Shown here piece by piece: positions 20,337 to 26,664 of a stretch of 36,282 nucleotides of DNA. The DNA is taken from the NCBI GenBank assembly GCA_030019395.1, contig JASEES010000009.1:1-36282 (forward strand), in the 5' to 3' direction. A program made the position numbers and the translations under genes. Each line of letters opens with the position of its first letter. Position 1 is the stretch's first letter. Source of the DNA: Methanolinea sp. (GTDB lineage: Archaea; Halobacteriota; Methanomicrobia; Methanomicrobiales; Methanospirillaceae). Below the pieces are notes generated by a model. That model was not told the origin of the DNA. It saw nothing but the letters and a program-made list of their open reading frames with translations, and made no database searches.

Positions 20337-20945
20337 ATGCAGGAAGACAAGAGAAAGCGAGAACTCCTCCAGTTGTTCTCTAACATATCAGGCAAGACCA
20401 AGATCGTGGAGCCCATGAAGAAGATTCACGGCACCCTGCGGGACCGCGATGCCGTGGAGAGAGAGATCGCACTCGTCATGAGGGAGATCCTGGAACAGGG
20501 CTTTTTCAAGACCAAGCTCAAGCCTATCCAGCTTGCCCGGCTCATCTCGTCGTACTATGCCGGCAAGAACGATACGGAGATAGCCCGGGAACTGGGCGAC
20601 GAGAAACTCTCAAAGACCGTTGCACGGGCACGCGTCCGGCTCAAGCTCTTCCGCGACCTTGATTTCAAGATGCCGTTTGACCAGGACCGCATGGAAGAAC
20701 TCCTCTCCTCGGGCAAGACGATGAAGGAGATCTCGGAGGAGCTCGGGGTCAGCCCTTCCACCCTCCGCGAGTACCGCCACGTCATCGAGCAGAGGGACGA
20801 CACCACGATCGACCCGTTCCTCGAGAGGATCAGGGACGTGATGGAAGACCGTGACCTCTCCGAGCAGATGACCCGGAGTGCCACGAAGGACAGCCTCGGC
20901 GAGTCGATCGACATCACCGAGGCCGAGCTGATCGACGTCACCTGA
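20337..20945 (+). CDS. Archaeal double helix-turn-helix protein, resembling conditioned-medium-induced protein 4
   Basis: A 202-residue highly charged, helical protein. Two helix-turn-helix-like segments are visible: about 77-108 (NDTEIARELGDEKLSKTVARAR) and 126-150 (KTMKEISEELGVSPSTLREY). This suggests a DNA-binding regulator. The overall layout recalls the haloarchaeal conditioned-medium-induced protein 4 family, named from expression studies and without an established mechanism; this match is from memory and moderate. The ATG at 20337 follows GTGAGG by four bases, and a TATA-like ATTAAATATG lies about 45 bases upstream. It is monocistronic and divergent from glyS. Confidence 0.75.
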   Translation: MQEDKRKRELLQLFSNISGKTKIVEPMKKIHGTLRDRDAVEREIALVMREILEQGFFKTKLKPIQLARLISSYYAGKNDTEIARELGDEKLSKTVARARVRLKLFRDLDFKMPFDQDRMEELLSSGKTMKEISEELGVSPSTLREYRHVIEQRDDTTIDPFLERIRDVMEDRDLSEQMTRSATKDSLGESIDITEAELIDVT

Positions 20946-21030
20946 CCGGTGTCCGGGACCACAAGCTATTTTTCTTCCAGCGCCCTCTTCCCAAGCGATC
21001 ATTTTCTTACATGAGCGGAGGGATCCGAGA

Positions 21031-21687
21031 ATGAAGATCACGTGGCTTGGTCACTCATGCACCCTGCTCTCGGGGAGCAGGACGGTGCTCATTGACCCGT
21101 TCGTGCCCGAAGGAAAGATCCGGGCAGAACCTGACATCGTTGCCGTGACCCACGGGCATGCCGACCACATGGGGTGCGTCTCTGACTTTCCGGGAGTCCC
21201 GGTGGTCGCGGTCAACGAGGTCGCGAAGTACCTGCAATCCCGCGGGATGGAAGCAGAGGCGATGAACATCGGCGGCACGATCGAGGTAAAGGGGGTCCGG
21301 TTCACCATGACGCCGGCCGTCCACTCGGCATGGCTCGAAGAGGCAGGCCCGGGCCACACGGGGGGTGCCGCTGCCGGCTTCGTCGTCAGGATGGATGGAA
21401 AGGCGGTCTACCACGCGGGCGACACGGCACTCTTCTCCGACATGGAACTGATAGGAAAACTCTACCACCCCGATGTCGCCCTCCTCCCCATCGGGAGCAG
21501 GTACACCATGGGCCCGGAGGAGGCAATGGTTGCCGCCCGGATGATCGGGGCACCGGTGGTGATCCCCATCCACTATAACACATGGCCCATCATCGCACAG
21601 GATCCATCCGGGTTTGCACGGGCGCTCGAACGAACGACCGACTGCAGGGCATGCATCCTGGAACCCGGCCAGAGCATCACGCTCTGA
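21031..21687 (+). CDS. UPF0173 metallo-beta-lactamase-fold hydrolase
   Basis: A 218-residue metal-dependent hydrolase of the UPF0173 family. The metal motif THGHADHMG gives His41, His43, Asp45 and His46. Other ligands are the His in AVHSAW, the Asp in YHAGDTALFSDM and the His in IPIHYNTWP near the C-terminus. The substrate is not known. GGAGGGAT lies about 8 bases before the ATG at 21031. It is transcribed with, but separated by 85 bases from, the double-HTH gene. Confidence 0.9.
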   Translation: MKITWLGHSCTLLSGSRTVLIDPFVPEGKIRAEPDIVAVTHGHADHMGCVSDFPGVPVVAVNEVAKYLQSRGMEAEAMNIGGTIEVKGVRFTMTPAVHSAWLEEAGPGHTGGAAAGFVVRMDGKAVYHAGDTALFSDMELIGKLYHPDVALLPIGSRYTMGPEEAMVAARMIGAPVVIPIHYNTWPIIAQDPSGFARALERTTDCRACILEPGQSITL

Positions 21688-21780
21688 CCGGAAAAACTCT
21701 TCCTGTAATCGCCTTCCCCTTTTTCTCATTACCGGAAACGGCATATGGTTATCCTGCAGGCGCTGACGCATCCGATACCC

Positions 21781-21790
21781 TTATATAAGA
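21781..21790 (+). promoter_or_regulatory. Strong TATA box before a mini-gene
   Basis: TTATATAAGA is a near-ideal archaeal TATA element. Transcription about 26 bases downstream would begin near 21811, just before the ribosome site of the 28-codon gene at 21828. Confidence 0.6.
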
Positions 21791-21827
21791 ATATACTGAT
21801 TGATGGATTATCCGGGTGTGATAAGCA

Positions 21828-21914
21828 ATGGAGCTTGACGGCAAGACAGTGATAGGGGCGGGCGTCATCCTCTTCATCATCGTGGTTGGTCTCTGGTACG
21901 TTTTCCTCAAGTGA
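21828..21914 (+). CDS. 28-residue single-span membrane mini-protein
   Basis: This short frame encodes a 28-residue protein beginning MELDGKTVIGAG and ending WYVFLK. A charged head of about six residues is followed by roughly 18 uninterrupted hydrophobic residues, then a terminal lysine. That is the layout of a one-helix membrane protein with N-out or N-in topology undetermined. The sequence supports expression: a strong TATA box at 21781, then GGTGTGAT (21815-21822), a near-consensus ribosome site, five bases before the ATG. It sits alone after the UPF0173 gene. No family is recognised; it may be a small subunit or regulator of a membrane complex, or a stand-alone peptide. No function is claimed. 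Confidence 0.6.
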   Translation: MELDGKTVIGAGVILFIIVVGLWYVFLK

Positions 21915-22116
21915 CCGGGACAAGGGTACGGCTGGCGGGACAAGGGGCTTTCAGGGTACGGAATCGGATAATCATGAGGATTTTGTACCAGGTTAAATAA
22001 GGGATTCATGGCTTTTTCGCGACCAATTGAAACATAGCGAGCAGATTTTCATTCATACCTGACCATGGAGAAGTATTTCCCGGGATAATGAGGGCGGAAA
22101 AAGAGATTTCTGTTTG

Positions 22117-22614
22117 TCAGGGGAATGTGCAGGGATTTGTCACATATATCCAATACCCCTTTCCCGGAAGGAGAGGATTTCCATCACTGTGACTTCCCGA
22201 ACCCCCTTTGATCAGAACGCTATCATACTGTTGCTGGTGAGCATCAAACCCGATAGCCATGGACCATCTGTTTTGAATTGAGGAAAAAGCATCCCGGGCA
22301 GGGATTGGTGTCGTTTTCGGGCAGCCTATTGCATTCCATCCCTGATAGAGATTGATGGGAGTTTTATTTTCCTTTTCCTGTAATGGGAAATGAACCTCTG
22401 CCGGGTTGGAAGAGTAGATCCAGATTCCCCTGTACGGCTCAATTCTTGAGTTCGCGGTCACTATCTGCCATCTTGCAGCAGAAGCATCATAAGTAAAAGT
22501 CAGGCGTCCATCCGTGGCTACGTCCCTGAAAACCGATTCTGCAGTATCCTGACCATCAGCAAGACGGTCAGGAACCGAGATGAAATTCCACCCTTTTTCA
22601 GGATTAAAAGGTTT
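22117..22614 (-). pseudogene. 5'-truncated remnant of a surface protein with two GWN repeat units
   Basis: An open frame of 165 codons encodes two tandem copies of a surface-protein module. The first runs from KGWNFISVPDRLADG through FTYDASAARW to YRGIWIYS; the second from QGWNAIGCPKTTPIPA through IGFDAHQQQYD to PGKGYWIYV. Modules with this GWN / FDA / GYWIY rhythm end many secreted methanogen proteins. The frame begins directly after an in-frame TAA at 22615-22617 with no ATG, GTG or TTG before the first module, and there is no signal peptide. It is therefore most likely the 3' remnant of a larger gene whose front was lost. A later in-frame GTG at 22461 would discard the first module. Nothing else is evident in the 202 bases between the mini-gene and this remnant. 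Confidence 0.7.
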
Positions 22615-22669
22615 TTAGAGGAAATTTACTGATTGAAAAGTCTCCTGATAACAACCGGAAAAAGAAAAA

Positions 22670-22679
22670 AAATATAAAT
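22670..22679 (+). promoter_or_regulatory. TATA box upstream of the beta-helix gene
   Basis: AAATATAAAT follows a purine-rich stretch (GGAAAAAGAAAAA). A start about 26 bases downstream would fall at about 22700, coinciding with the ATG of a 36-codon frame and leaving a leader of about 140 nt before the beta-helix gene. Confidence 0.5.
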
Positions 22680-22699
22680 CATGGTACCGGGATTGTTAG

Positions 22700-22810
22700 A
22701 TGGTGAAATCCTGGGGGAACGTGCAAAGGAATGCGCTTTCGGCCGCGGAGATTTCATCCGAACATGCCTGTCGTGCAGTCGAACGAACGGCACGAAGTGC
22801 ATCAGTGTGA
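22700..22810 (+). CDS. Possible 36-codon leader ORF before the beta-helix gene
   Basis: An ATG at the predicted transcription start opens a 36-codon frame beginning MVKSWGNVQRNAL, moderately Ala/Ser/Arg-rich, ending 32 bases before the next ATG. The peptide has no hydrophobic segment and no recognised family. It could be a leaderless upstream ORF that modulates translation of the secreted protein, or a chance frame in a 5' untranslated region. Confidence 0.25.
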   Translation: MVKSWGNVQRNALSAAEISSEHACRAVERTARSASV

Positions 22811-22842
22811 ATCCTTTTGGTAAGTGAGAAGGTGGATCTATC

Positions 22843-24186
22843 ATGACAGTCCAAAAATTTTCCGGGGGTTCCGGAAACCTCTTTGCCGTATTAACAATTG
22901 CATTCCTCTGCGTGTTCCTTCTGGTATCGGGAGCTGCAGCAGCGTCGACTCCCATCACCGGGCCGACAGTGATCACCGAGCCCGGTTCGTACTACCTGGC
23001 AAACGACATCAGGGACTCTCCAGACCCGGTAGCCATTCTCATCCAGTGTTCCAACGTCGTGCTCGATGGAAAGGGTAAGACCATCGATGGGACCGATAAG
23101 GTCGGAAGTTACGGGATACAAATCTACAACGCGGCAATGACACTCGTCAACGTCATTATCAAAAATGTCGTGCTGTCGGACTGGGACTCCGGGATATTCA
23201 TCAACGATGTCAAGAACAGCCAGTTCGAAAAGATTACTTCAATGAGCAACGTGAATCATGGCGTACTGGTGGCAAACAGCATGGGGAATACGTTCAGTAA
23301 GATCACAACAACGAACAACGGGGGAGTCGGAGTCCTGCTGTATTCCCAGAGCAATCACAACACACTCACCGAAGTTACATCCCAGAACAATGGCAACGAT
23401 GGTATCCGTTTCCGGTTCTCCAACGGAAACCGCCTCCAGAAGAGCAAGATCCTGGACAATGCTGGTCATGGAATAAATTTCAATGAAGCGGCAAACTACA
23501 ACACGGTTACCCAGAACAAGATTAACGGAAATAAACAAAATGGCATTGAAATTTGGAAAAGCAGTTACAATACAATAACGCAGAATACCCTCACGGGAAA
23601 TAAATGGACAGCTATCGATTGCCATGAGTCGGCGGATTACAATGTGATTACTGGGAATACTATAAAAGATACTGGCATTTATGGAATATATCTCCTTACA
23701 GACTGCAATGACAATATTATTTCCAAGAATGTCGTGCAGAACACGACACACTGGGGTATCATCTTGAAAGATAAATCCAATGATAATCTCATCGATGGGA
23801 ATCAGGTTGATAAAGCGTATCTTGGACTTAATCTCAACGCTGCCGATCAGAATATCATTTGCAATAACCTGGTCAGGGAAAATGAGTATGCCGGAATATG
23901 GGTTGGGAACAATGCCAAGAACAATGTCATCTTCAACAACTACTTTTACAACGTGAACAATACCCAGTTTGGCAGTGCCGGCGCCAATACATGGAACCTC
24001 ACGCGGGGCGAAGTCAAGAGTATCACCGGTGGAAAATTCTCGGGAGGGAACTCCTGGGGCCAGCCGAACGGGCAGGGTTTCTCACAGATCACCCCCGACT
24101 CGAACAAGGACGGTATCTGCGACAGCCCGTATACCCTCGCTGCAAATAATATCGACAAGCTGCCCCTGAAATTCAAGAAAAAATAA
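22843..24186 (+). CDS. Secreted right-handed parallel beta-helix (NosD/PbH1-type) repeat protein
   Basis: A 447-residue exported protein. Residues 1-35 form a signal peptide (hydrophobic core about 14-33, then AAAAS). From about 70 to 370 there are about a dozen 22-24-residue parallel beta-helix coils rich in Asn, with recurring N-x-I-T-x-N-x-I and Y-N-x-I-T patterns. The C-terminus has the NosD-type ending GICDSPYTL, then NIDKLPL and a lysine tail. Such proteins are found on methanogen surfaces and may bind or modify polysaccharide, but no catalytic residues are evident. No PGF-CTERM tail is present, so it is not an obvious archaeosortase substrate. GGTGGATC lies five bases before the ATG. 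The middle (about 23500-23850) is markedly more AT-rich than neighbouring genes. Confidence 0.87.
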   Translation: MTVQKFSGGSGNLFAVLTIAFLCVFLLVSGAAAASTPITGPTVITEPGSYYLANDIRDSPDPVAILIQCSNVVLDGKGKTIDGTDKVGSYGIQIYNAAMTLVNVIIKNVVLSDWDSGIFINDVKNSQFEKITSMSNVNHGVLVANSMGNTFSKITTTNNGGVGVLLYSQSNHNTLTEVTSQNNGNDGIRFRFSNGNRLQKSKILDNAGHGINFNEAANYNTVTQNKINGNKQNGIEIWKSSYNTITQNTLTGNKWTAIDCHESADYNVITGNTIKDTGIYGIYLLTDCNDNIISKNVVQNTTHWGIILKDKSNDNLIDGNQVDKAYLGLNLNAADQNIICNNLVRENEYAGIWVGNNAKNNVIFNNYFYNVNNTQFGSAGANTWNLTRGEVKSITGGKFSGGNSWGQPNGQGFSQITPDSNKDGICDSPYTLAANNIDKLPLKFKKK

Positions 24187-24188
24187 CC

Positions 24189-24194
24189 TTTTTT
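24189..24194 (+). terminator. Oligo-T terminator candidate after the beta-helix gene
   Basis: TTTTTT begins two bases past the stop codon, as expected for an archaeal oligo-T terminator. Confidence 0.45.
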
Positions 24195-24283
24195 CCCTCG
24201 CCATGGTGCAGCGAGGCAAGGGTACCTTCGGGATGGTTTCTCTTCTATCTGGAGTGGGGTGAAATGGAAGTATCGTGGATGAA

Positions 24284-25465
24284 TTAAAAGTCCGTCATCA
24301 CCCGGAACTGGTCGATCTCTTCCTTGTTCAGCTGCTCGAGGAAGAGCTCTGCCGCAGAGCGGACGTCCTTGCTCGCCGTGATCGCCCTCCCCACCACGAC
24401 GATATCGGCACCGGCGGAAAGGGCATCCCTGACCTTGTCCACTCGTATTCCGCCCGCTGTGGCGACGAGCAACCGCCCGCCTGCGGCCTTGCGGAGGGCA
24501 GGGATATCACCCCAGGCATGTGCCGAGCCTTCTGTATCGATGGCACGGTGGAGCTCAACGACGTCAGGCTTTGCTTTGAGTCCCTTGATAACCCTGACCG
24601 GGTCGGCAACGTTGAGCATGTCGATGACCGAGTAGATACCGGTCTTGCGGGCCTCGGCAATCGCTTTTTCGAGGGTTGCCTGCGGGGCAAGACCCGAGAT
24701 GACGACGGCATCGGCAGAGGCATCGGCTGCCATCCGGGCCTCGAGGTTGCCGGTATCGAGGACTTTGAGGTCGGCGATGATGAAGGCAGATGGCCGGACC
24801 TTGCGTATCTCGCTGATGATGGAGAGGCCGAACCTCTTGATCAGGGGGGTGCCGGCCTCGATGATGAGGTGATCGTTCTGCGGAAGCTCGGTGAGCACGG
24901 AGCGGACCTTTGCCATCTCCACGAGGTCGAGGGCGACCTGGAGATAGGGCGGGTCCCAGAGGCGCTGGACCTTGAAGCCCATGACGGCATGGGGTGCCCT
25001 GTCCTTTTCGTAGAGGAGGGTTTTTTGGTCCGGGAAGTTGTCGAGCGCCCGGGTAATGGCAAGCTTCGTTGCCCCGTAGTTGTACCGGTAGATCCGGTTG
25101 TAGTCGGAAGCTTCCGGGTCGAGGTAGACGCTTGCCAGGATGACGAGCGACTCGAGGTCCCTGTCCCCGAAGGCTCCTTCCTCGACAGCGTCCGCAACTG
25201 CCTTTGCAACGGCAGCCTGCACCGGCCCAAACATCTCCCGGATCTGGCTTCCCTTCCGGAGCGTTACCTTCGGGATGATGAGGGTTGCCGGTTTTGTCAT
25301 CAGGTTGGGCCGGATCACGGCAAGGAGGGGTGTATGCCCTGCAGAGAGCTGGGAGAGGGCGTTTGCAAACGCCGTCCCGACCGGTCCGTCCTTGTCCCCG
25401 AGGATAAGGTCCACGTGCGCGAGTTCCGGCCCCTCGCCGACCAGTGCTTCACCGATGTGGTACAT
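24284..25465 (-). CDS. fae-hps: Bifunctional formaldehyde-activating enzyme / 3-hexulose-6-phosphate synthase
   Basis: A 393-residue fusion. Residues 1 to about 165 are Fae, which condenses formaldehyde with tetrahydromethanopterin; the catalytic His17 is in ELAHVDLILGDK. Residues about 172-393 are Hps, an orotidine-decarboxylase-fold TIM barrel recognised by the ADLKVLDTGNLE motif (231-242) and the phosphate-binding TAGGIRVDK segment. In methanogens lacking the oxidative pentose phosphate pathway the fusion is thought to release ribulose 5-phosphate from hexulose phosphate and capture the formaldehyde set free. A minus-strand TATA (CATATATTTATC, about 25509-25520) and AAGGAG about 14 bases before the ATG support this start. 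Confidence 0.95.
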   Translation of the reverse strand: MYHIGEALVGEGPELAHVDLILGDKDGPVGTAFANALSQLSAGHTPLLAVIRPNLMTKPATLIIPKVTLRKGSQIREMFGPVQAAVAKAVADAVEEGAFGDRDLESLVILASVYLDPEASDYNRIYRYNYGATKLAITRALDNFPDQKTLLYEKDRAPHAVMGFKVQRLWDPPYLQVALDLVEMAKVRSVLTELPQNDHLIIEAGTPLIKRFGLSIISEIRKVRPSAFIIADLKVLDTGNLEARMAADASADAVVISGLAPQATLEKAIAEARKTGIYSVIDMLNVADPVRVIKGLKAKPDVVELHRAIDTEGSAHAWGDIPALRKAAGGRLLVATAGGIRVDKVRDALSAGADIVVVGRAITASKDVRSAAELFLEQLNKEEIDQFRVMTDF

Positions 25466-25535
25466 GAGAGAATCAGACTCCTTACTCAGTATGGAACCGG
25501 ACTGTAGATAAATATATGAGAATTCGGGGATCTTT

Positions 25536-26327
25536 TCAGGTCAGGAGACGCCCTGAAACGACGAGCACCGTGTTTCCGGCGAGGATGACCCTCTCTCCCT
25601 TCACCGTGACCCTGACTGCACCTCCCCTCCGGGAGCACTGGAACCCCGACAGGCTCGCCTTTGAAAGCCGCCCGGCCCAGTAGGGGCCGAGGGAACAATG
25701 GGCAGAACCGGTCACCGGGTCTTCCGGTATCCCGATCGAGGGGGCAAAGAAGCGTGATACGAAGTCATAGTCCGGCGTGTCCGACGGGGCGGTCACGATG
25801 ATCCCCCTGGCAGGAAGCGCGGCGAGGGCATCCATGTCAGGATCGAGGGTGCAGACGTCCGTTGCAGAGGGGAGTTCAAAGAAGAGATCGAACCGGGTCC
25901 TCCCCGGGAACACCACGGGGCACCCGAATGCGTCCTCGATTCCCTCCGGCGGATCGCATGCGTCCACGGGGACGGACGGGAAGTCAAGGGCTATTTCCCG
26001 GGAGTCCATCGAGGCAGCCAGCGGTCCTGACCGTGTCAGGAAACGGATGGAGGAATTCCCCTCTTCCCTCCCCGTCGCCCAGAGGACAAAAGCCGAGGCA
26101 AGTGTTGCATGACCGCACAGGTCGACCTCGGCCCGGGGTAAAAACCACCGGAGTTCCCACGAGTCATCGAGCCTGCGGAGGAATGCGGTCTCCGGGTGAT
26201 TCAGCTCAAAAGCCACGTTCTGAATCCAGGAACTCTCCCTCTCCTCTCCGGTGATGCAGACTGCCGCAGGGTTGCCGCAGAAAGGAGTGCTCGTGAATGC
26301 ATCGACGATGTGGAGTTCTGCGGGCAT
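25536..26327 (-). CDS. PhzF family isomerase-like protein
   Basis: A 263-residue protein of the PhzF/diaminopimelate-epimerase fold. Family signatures are VDAFTSTPFCGNPAAV at the N-terminus, Glu46 in NHPETAFL (the general acid/base of PhzF), the DLCGHATLASAF motif, and DPVTGSAHCSLGPYW in the second half. No phenazine cluster is nearby, so this is one of the many PhzF-like proteins of unknown substrate. It lies 70 bases upstream of fae-hps on the same strand, but the separate TATA box of fae-hps argues for independent transcription. Confidence 0.9.
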   Translation of the reverse strand: MPAELHIVDAFTSTPFCGNPAAVCITGEERESSWIQNVAFELNHPETAFLRRLDDSWELRWFLPRAEVDLCGHATLASAFVLWATGREEGNSSIRFLTRSGPLAASMDSREIALDFPSVPVDACDPPEGIEDAFGCPVVFPGRTRFDLFFELPSATDVCTLDPDMDALAALPARGIIVTAPSDTPDYDFVSRFFAPSIGIPEDPVTGSAHCSLGPYWAGRLSKASLSGFQCSRRGGAVRVTVKGERVILAGNTVLVVSGRLLT

Positions 26328-26400
26328 GCGGAAGTGGTTGTGCCCCGCGGGAGAAATAATGGATCGGCGTACCCGGACAGGAATTGTACGTCAGAAAATG

Positions 26401-26560
26401 TGGGGCCGGTGAGATTTGAACTCACGATCGACGGGTCTCTCCGACATGCGTCAGTGCTCCAACGGATCATCATCCGGTTTCAGCAGACCCATTGTTCATC
26501 ATTCACACGACGCGAAAGACCGCTGGAGCCCGTCGCCATTCCGGACTAGGCCACGACCCC
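26401..26560 (-). tRNA. tRNA-Trp (CCA) with an 86-nt intron
   Basis: Exon 1 (26560-26523) and exon 2 (26436-26401) fold into a complete cloverleaf. The acceptor stem pairs GGGGTCG with CGGCCCC, the D stem is GCC/GGC, the anticodon stem is ACGGG/CCCGT, and the T arm is GTGAG-TTCAAAT-CTCAC. The loop CTCCAG|A gives anticodon CCA (C34 at 26526). The intron sits between 37 and 38, the canonical archaeal site. A bulge-helix-bulge is evident: exon CTCC (32-35) pairs with intron GGAG, flanked by three-base bulges cut after their second base. The discriminator is A and no CCA is encoded. A TATA-like TTAAATCC lies about 30 bases upstream on the minus strand. Confidence 0.95.
26437..26522 (-). ncRNA. 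Box C/D guide RNA embedded in the tRNA-Trp intron
   Basis: Read on the minus strand, the intron contains box C (ATGATGA), box D' (CTGA), box C' (GATGATGA) and box D (CTGA) in order. CGTGTG and CGCATG form a 6-bp terminal stem. The guide before box D ends TTGGAGCA and pairs over ten positions with exon 1 and the first intron bases; the nucleotide opposite the fifth base upstream of box D is C34. The guide before box D' (ATGGGTCTG) pairs with AGACCCGT across the 3' splice site, and its fifth base faces C39. 2'-O-methylation of positions 34 and 39 by the unspliced intron is the mechanism established in Haloferax. Pairing to exon and intron together implies modification before splicing. Confidence 0.92.
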
Positions 26561-26664
26561 TTGACTGTATTAACTCACATTGAGCGGATTTAAGGGTTAT
26601 GCTGTGACAAGGCACGAAGGAAATTCCGGTGGGGCTATATGAATGAACATCGAACGATTTTGGG

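Noticed and set aside
22626-22976. A 116-codon minus-strand frame opposite the beta-helix gene start
   Set aside because: It overlaps the signal peptide region of a well-supported gene, lacks a ribosome site and has no recognisable family features.
23400-23960. Tandem DNA repeats in the beta-helix gene
   Set aside because: The periodicity is at protein level (22-24-residue helix coils) with little nucleotide identity between coils.
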